Assembly: GCA_944332995.1 (NCBI GenBank)
Contig: CALVKR010000005.1
Span: 47,671 to 111,670, forward strand
DNA length: 64,000 nt
Reading direction: 5' to 3'
DNA from: an uncultured Clostridia bacterium
GTDB taxonomy: Bacteria > Bacillota > Clostridia > Christensenellales > CAG-917
Shown piece by piece: positions 60,326 through 64,000 of the stretch. The position numbers and the translations under genes were made by a program. Positions within the stretch are counted from its first letter, which is position 1. Every line of letters starts with the position of its first letter. The notes under the pieces were generated by a model, which was not told the DNA's origin, made no database searches, and saw only the letters and a program-made list of their open reading frames with translations.

Positions 60326-62968
60326 ATGAAGAAATTTGTTTATCTGTTCACAGAAGGTAACGCTTCCATGCGTGAACTTCTCGGCGGTAAAGGCGCAAAC
60401 CTTGCCGAGATGACCAACATCGGCTTGCCCGTTCCTCAAGGCTTCACCATCACAACCGAAGCATGTACTCAGTACTATGAAGACGGCAGGAAGATCAACG
60501 ATGACATCCAAAAAGAAATTTTGGAAAACATCAAAAAACTTGAAAAAATCGCAGGTAAGAAATTCGGCGACAAAGAAAATCCGCTTCTCGTTTCCGTTCG
60601 TTCCGGCGCAAGAGCTTCTATGCCCGGTATGATGGACACCATCTTGAACCTCGGTCTTAACGACGAAGTCGTCAAGGTCTTGGCGGAAAAATCCGGAAAC
60701 GCAAGATGGGCTTACGACTGCTACCGCAGATTTATTCAGATGTATTCCGACGTCGTTATGGAAGTCGGCAAAAAATACTTTGAAGAGCTCATCGACGAAA
60801 TGAAAGAGAAAAAGGGCGTAAAGCAAGACGTCGACCTTACCGCTGACGACCTTAAAGAGCTCGCAGAGCAATTTAAGGCGGAATATAAAGCCAAAATCGG
60901 TAAAGACTTCCCCGCAGACCCCGTCGAACAGCTTATGGGCGCTGTCAAAGCCGTTTTCCGTAGCTGGGATAACCCCCGTGCTAACGTCTATCGTATGGAT
61001 CACGACATTCCTTACAGCTGGGGTACCGCTGTCAACGTTCAGATGATGGCTTTCGGTAACATGGGCGACGATTGCGGCACCGGTGTTGCCTTTACCCGTA
61101 ACCCCGCTACCGGCGAACCCGGTCTTATGGGTGAATTTTTGATGAATGCTCAAGGCGAAGACGTTGTCGCAGGCGTTCGTACTCCTATGCCTATTTCTAA
61201 AATGGCAGAAGTCCTTCCTGACGTATATAAGCAATTCCTCGACGTCTGCAAAACTCTTGAAAATCACTATAGAGATATGCAGGATATGGAATTCACTATC
61301 GAAAGAGGCAAACTCTATATGCTTCAAACAAGAAACGGCAAGAGAACCGCAGCTGCCGCTATCCGTATCGCCTGCGATTTGATTGACGAAAAAATGATTT
61401 CCGAACAGGAAGCGTTGCTCCAAATCGACGCTAAGACTCTCGATATGTTGCTCCACCCGCAATTCGACGCTGCCGCTTTGAAGAAAGCCGACAAAGAAAA
61501 CGTCGTAGGTAAGGGTATTGCAGCTTCTCCCGGCGCTGCCGCTGGTACCGTTGTATTCACTTCCGAAGACGCTGTCAAAGAAGGCAAGGCAGGCAAGAAA
61601 GTCGTTCTCGTTCGTTTGGAAACCTCTCCTGAAGATATCGAAGGTATGAAATACTCTCAAGGTATTTTGACCGTTCGTGGCGGACAAACCTCTCACGCAG
61701 CCGTCGTCGCTCGCGGTATGGGTACCTGCTGCGTTTCCGGTTGCGGCGACATCAAGATGCACGAGGACGAAAAATGGTTCGAGCTCGGCGGTAAAGTATT
61801 TAAAGAGGGTAGCGAAATCTCTCTCGACGGCTCCACCGGTAACATCTACTCCGTTGCAATCAAAACCGTTCCCGCAGACCCCAACAGCGGTTATTTCGGC
61901 AGAATCATGCAACTTGCCGATAAATATAAGGCTCTCGGCGTAAGAACCAATGCCGATACTCCTCAAGACGCAGAGCGTGCCGCCGAACTCGGTGCACAGG
62001 GCATCGGTCTTTGCAGAACCGAGCATATGTTCTTCGGTCCGGGCAGAATCGAGAAATTCCGTGAGATGATCTGCGCAGACACTCAAGAAGCTCGTATCAA
62101 GGCTTTGGACGCTATCGAGCCCATGCAACAGGCAGACTTTGAAGGTCTTATGGAAGCCCTTAAAGGTTGCCCCGTTACCATTCGTTTCTTGGATCCGCCG
62201 CTTCACGAGTTCGTTCCCACCGAGGAAAAGGATATCGAAGCGCTCGCCAAGGTTCAAGGTAAAACCGTTGACGAAATCAAACAATATATCAGCGCTCTCC
62301 ACGAGTTCAACCCGATGATGGGTCACCGTGGTTGCCGTCTTGCGGTTACCTATCCTGAAATCGCAGCAATGCAGACAAAGGCTATCATTAAAGCGGCTAT
62401 CGCTGTTCAAAAACGTCACAAGGATTGGAAGGTAGTTCCCGAAATCATGATTCCGCTCGTCGGCGAAGTCAAGGAACTTAAGTTCTGCAAGAAGACGGTT
62501 GTCGAAACCGCTGACGCAGTTATCAAAGAGGCCGGCGTCGACCTCAAATACGAAGTCGGTACCATGATCGAAATTCCGAGAGCCTGCCTTACCGCTGACG
62601 CTATCGCAAAAGAAGCTGACTTCTTCTGCTTCGGAACAAACGACCTCACTCAGATGACTTTCGGTTTCAGCCGTGACGATGCAGGTAAATTCTTGCCCAG
62701 CTACTATGCTTCCAAGATTTACGAATCCGATCCGTTCGCAAGACTCGATACAGTCGGCGTTGGTAAACTCATGAAGATGGCTGTCGAACTCGGACACGAA
62801 AACAACAAGTCCATTCACTGCGGTATCTGCGGTGAGCACGGTGGCGATCCTTCTTCAATCGAGTTCTGCCACTCCATCGGCCTTGACTACGTTTCCTGCT
62901 CGCCCTTCAGAGTACCTATCGCAAGACTTGCGGCGGCTCAGGCTAACATCAAGAACCCCAGAAAGTAA
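60326..62968 (+). CDS. ppdK: Pyruvate, phosphate dikinase
   Basis: PpdK interconverts pyruvate, ATP and phosphate with phosphoenolpyruvate, AMP and pyrophosphate, typical of anaerobic central metabolism. The 880-residue protein has full length. The N-terminal ATP-grasp opening is GKGANLAEMTNIGLPVPQGF, the phosphohistidine domain has TVRGGQTSHAAVVARGMGT, and the C-terminal barrel ends with FGTNDLTQMTFGFSRDD and SIHCGICGEHGGDP. A TAGGAGGA ribosome binding site precedes the ATG. Codon use is noticeably more biased to C-ending and highly used codons than in neighbours, fitting high expression. An 843-codon antisense open frame is a by-product of that bias. Confidence 0.97.
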   Translation: MKKFVYLFTEGNASMRELLGGKGANLAEMTNIGLPVPQGFTITTEACTQYYEDGRKINDDIQKEILENIKKLEKIAGKKFGDKENPLLVSVRSGARASMPGMMDTILNLGLNDEVVKVLAEKSGNARWAYDCYRRFIQMYSDVVMEVGKKYFEELIDEMKEKKGVKQDVDLTADDLKELAEQFKAEYKAKIGKDFPADPVEQLMGAVKAVFRSWDNPRANVYRMDHDIPYSWGTAVNVQMMAFGNMGDDCGTGVAFTRNPATGEPGLMGEFLMNAQGEDVVAGVRTPMPISKMAEVLPDVYKQFLDVCKTLENHYRDMQDMEFTIERGKLYMLQTRNGKRTAAAAIRIACDLIDEKMISEQEALLQIDAKTLDMLLHPQFDAAALKKADKENVVGKGIAASPGAAAGTVVFTSEDAVKEGKAGKKVVLVRLETSPEDIEGMKYSQGILTVRGGQTSHAAVVARGMGTCCVSGCGDIKMHEDEKWFELGGKVFKEGSEISLDGSTGNIYSVAIKTVPADPNSGYFGRIMQLADKYKALGVRTNADTPQDAERAAELGAQGIGLCRTEHMFFGPGRIEKFREMICADTQEARIKALDAIEPMQQADFEGLMEALKGCPVTIRFLDPPLHEFVPTEEKDIEALAKVQGKTVDEIKQYISALHEFNPMMGHRGCRLAVTYPEIAAMQTKAIIKAAIAVQKRHKDWKVVPEIMIPLVGEVKELKFCKKTVVETADAVIKEAGVDLKYEVGTMIEIPRACLTADAIAKEADFFCFGTNDLTQMTFGFSRDDAGKFLPSYYASKIYESDPFARLDTVGVGKLMKMAVELGHENNKSIHCGICGEHGGDPSSIEFCHSIGLDYVSCSPFRVPIARLAAAQANIKNPRK

Positions 62969-62988
62969 TTTAAAACAATTGCAAAACG

Positions 62989-63020
62989 AAAGCGTGTAGC
63001 TACAGCTACACGCTTTTTCA
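62989..63020 (+). terminator. Rho-independent terminator after ppdK
   Basis: AAAGCGTGTAGCT and AGCTACACGCTTT are nearly contiguous complements (13 bp, minimal loop), followed by TTCATTTTG. Confidence 0.85.
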
Positions 63021-63104
63021 TTTTGTTAAAATCGAAAAACAAAATAAAAGGTTAGAATAACAAAAATTAAAACACTTCAATAGTCTGAGCCGTATCGAAG
63101 CGAA

Positions 63105-63143
63105 GCGGCGGCCCAGGCTAATATCCGTAATCCGAGGGGCTAA
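63105..63143 (+). pseudogene. Fragment resembling the 3' end of a second ppdK gene
   Basis: Read in frame from 63105, the DNA encodes AAAQANIRNPRG followed by TAA. This matches the last residues of the intact ppdK just upstream (AAAQANIKNPRK, stop). The DNA differs mainly at third positions, so it is an old or imported copy rather than a fresh duplication. Nothing recognisable as ppdK precedes it. A strong terminator lies 55 bp further, where one would expect the end of such a gene. Confidence 0.55.
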
Positions 63144-63355
63144 GATTTAGCACCAAAAAGCGGTAAAAATTCAATTTTTAATTAAAAAATTAAGTTTTAG
63201 TAGTCATTCTTTTCGAAGAATGACTACTTTTTTTTCTCTTAAAAATCTCTTGCAAAGTCAAAAATTGGTCAAAAAAACGGGGTGGTTCCTCAAATTGAAC
63301 ACTTTTCTGTATCTACCGCTATGGGTAAAAAAGGGCGATAAAATAAGAGAAAATT
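63144..63355. other. Intergenic DNA before the istA-like remnant
   Basis: Contains the UUCG terminator (below) and a GGTGGTTCCTCAAATTGAACAC stretch split at 63281-63302 that could be an insertion-sequence end, although no matching partner end is visible. No ORF is credible. Confidence 0.4.
63199..63237 (+). terminator. Strong terminator with UUCG tetraloop
   Basis: A perfect 13-bp stem (63199-63211 with 63216-63228) closes a TTCG loop and is followed by eight T. No intact gene ends just upstream, only the ppdK-like fragment. Confidence 0.9.
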
Positions 63356-63907
63356 ATGTCAAAATACAAATTAATCATTGAATATTACGAAAAAGGCAAT
63401 AAACAAGAGCAAATCGCTACCCTTTGCAGTTGTTCTTGAATGACTGTTTTTACTGTGCTAAAGCGTTTTCGTGCTTTAGAACTTAATTTTGACGATATAA
63501 AGTCAATGAGTGAAGTAGAATTTTCGCATTTATTGTTCCCCGAAAGGACGAAAGCAGGGGAAGGATATCTAATTCCCGATTTTAAGTGGGAAGAATTTCA
63601 AATGTGTAGACATCAATCTTCTATAAGGTTATGTTGGCGTAGGTATTGCAAACGTGCAGCAAAACAAAATTTAATGGCATATAGTTGGAAATGCTTTATA
63701 ACTTTATATAATGCTTATCGAAGACCGAAGATTGTCGTAGAAGACCCCAATGACAAGATTCGCAACAAACTAAAAGATTTTAACTTTTTATTATCGCGTT
63801 ACCCACGTGGAAGTATAATCTATCAAGTAATCCAACGTAAAAAGGAAGAGTGGCTAAAGTCCTTAAAACTCGAAGAAGATAAAATCTTGGATAGCGACGA
63901 AGAGTAA
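63356..63907 (+). pseudogene. IS21-family IstA-like transposase remnant with internal stop
   Basis: From the ATG at 63356 the frame reads MSKYKLIIEYYEKGNKQEQIATLCSCS, then TGA, then MTVFTVLKRFRALEL onward. Together these form an IstA-like N-terminal helix-turn-helix interrupted by a stop. The continuing 155 codons contain PDFKWEEFQMCRHQSSIRLCWRRYCKR, resembling the IstA segment before the DDE domain. The catalytic domain is absent; an acidic tail (LEEDKILDSDEE) ends the frame at 63907. TGA is an ordinary stop elsewhere in the window, so recoding is unlikely. The intact second part could still be made from the internal ATG at 63440. No istB is visible before the window edge. Confidence 0.6.
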
Positions 63908-63923
63908 ATGCCTATAAAAAAAC

Positions 63924-63962
63924 AAGTTTCTCGTAAAAACCAATAATATTTACGAGAAACTT
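63924..63962. repeat. 14-bp inverted repeat after the istA-like remnant
   Basis: AAGTTTCTCGTAAA (63924-63937) and TTTACGAGAAACTT (63949-63962) flank an 11-nt AT-rich loop. It may be a terminator or part of a former element end. Confidence 0.75.
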
Positions 63963-64000
63963 TCTGTATAATAAAAGCCGTTTTAAAACAAAAATTCAAA

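Noticed and set aside
60308..62839. An 843-codon open frame on the strand opposite ppdK
   Set aside because: It mirrors the highly biased codon use of ppdK, has no ribosome binding site or family similarity, and lies fully antisense to an unmistakable gene.
63356..63442. TGA recoding (readthrough) in the istA-like gene
   Set aside because: TGA ends many intact genes here, such as spoIIIAA, pgsA and potC neighbours, and the gene lacks its catalytic domain anyway, so simple decay is likelier.

Overview
The window looks like chromosomal DNA of a spore-forming, Gram-positive-type bacterium (Bacillota, most likely class Clostridia; placement near Christensenellales is a guess from overall gene content, not a test). 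The reasons are a complete eight-gene spoIIIA operon, AddAB instead of RecBCD, RNase Y, RecA and housekeeping synteny matching Bacillus subtilis, lipoproteins with lipoboxes, and sigma-A-type promoters. GC content is moderate in genes, with AT-rich intergenic DNA. TGA is used as an ordinary stop.

Layout. 1-6.4 kb: the uvrA 3' end, thyA-dfrA, groES-groL on the minus strand, a dCMP deaminase and a SPOR-like membrane protein. 6.4-9.3 kb: dnaX, ybaB and recR. 9.4-14.6 kb (minus): a spermidine/putrescine ABC operon headed by an XRE-cupin regulator with a clear operator. 15.2-16.2 kb: a membrane-anchored HtrA-like protease. 16.6-22.8 kb: fhs, degV, an ApbE lipoprotein, a NusG-II protein, a Gx-type membrane protein and an SGNH hydrolase. 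23-33 kb: a ylxY-like deacetylase divergent from an M16 peptidase, then ftsK/spoIIIE, rimO, pgsA and cinA. 33.3-46.5 kb: recA, rny, an M24 peptidase, efp, spoIIIAA-AH, asp23, nusB, folD, xseA, xseB and ispA. This joins two blocks that are separate in B. subtilis (spoIIIE-pgsA-cinA-recA-rny and yqhT-efp-spoIIIA-yqhY-nusB-folD-xseAB-ispA). 46.6-48.9 kb: tRNA-Cys, tRNA-Leu and a small AT-rich accessory patch with copies of the tRNA-Leu 3' end, long repeats and a divergent XRE/SLOG gene pair. 49-59 kb: a lipoprotein, addB-addA and a large disordered protein. 59-64 kb: corA, ppdK, a fragment resembling a second ppdK tail and a broken IS21-like istA.

Main discoveries. (1) corA is preceded by a 12-codon leader ORF (MDADPYNSIYID). 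Its stop codon lies in the first arm of a hairpin that is mutually exclusive with a second hairpin covering the corA ribosome binding site. This is the layout of an mgtL-like translational attenuator. (2) PgsA, the phosphatidylglycerophosphate synthase, carries a C-terminal winged-helix domain resembling the gamma domain of the FtsK/SpoIIIE encoded two genes upstream. (3) Several genes (dnaX, fhs, the M16 peptidase, addB and one 23-codon ORF) have a -10 box 6-7 nt before the ATG and no Shine-Dalgarno sequence, which predicts leaderless mRNAs. (4) A 17-bp perfect direct repeat sits in each of two divergent promoters of the XRE/SLOG pair, beside a tRNA-Leu whose 21-nt 3' end recurs downstream.
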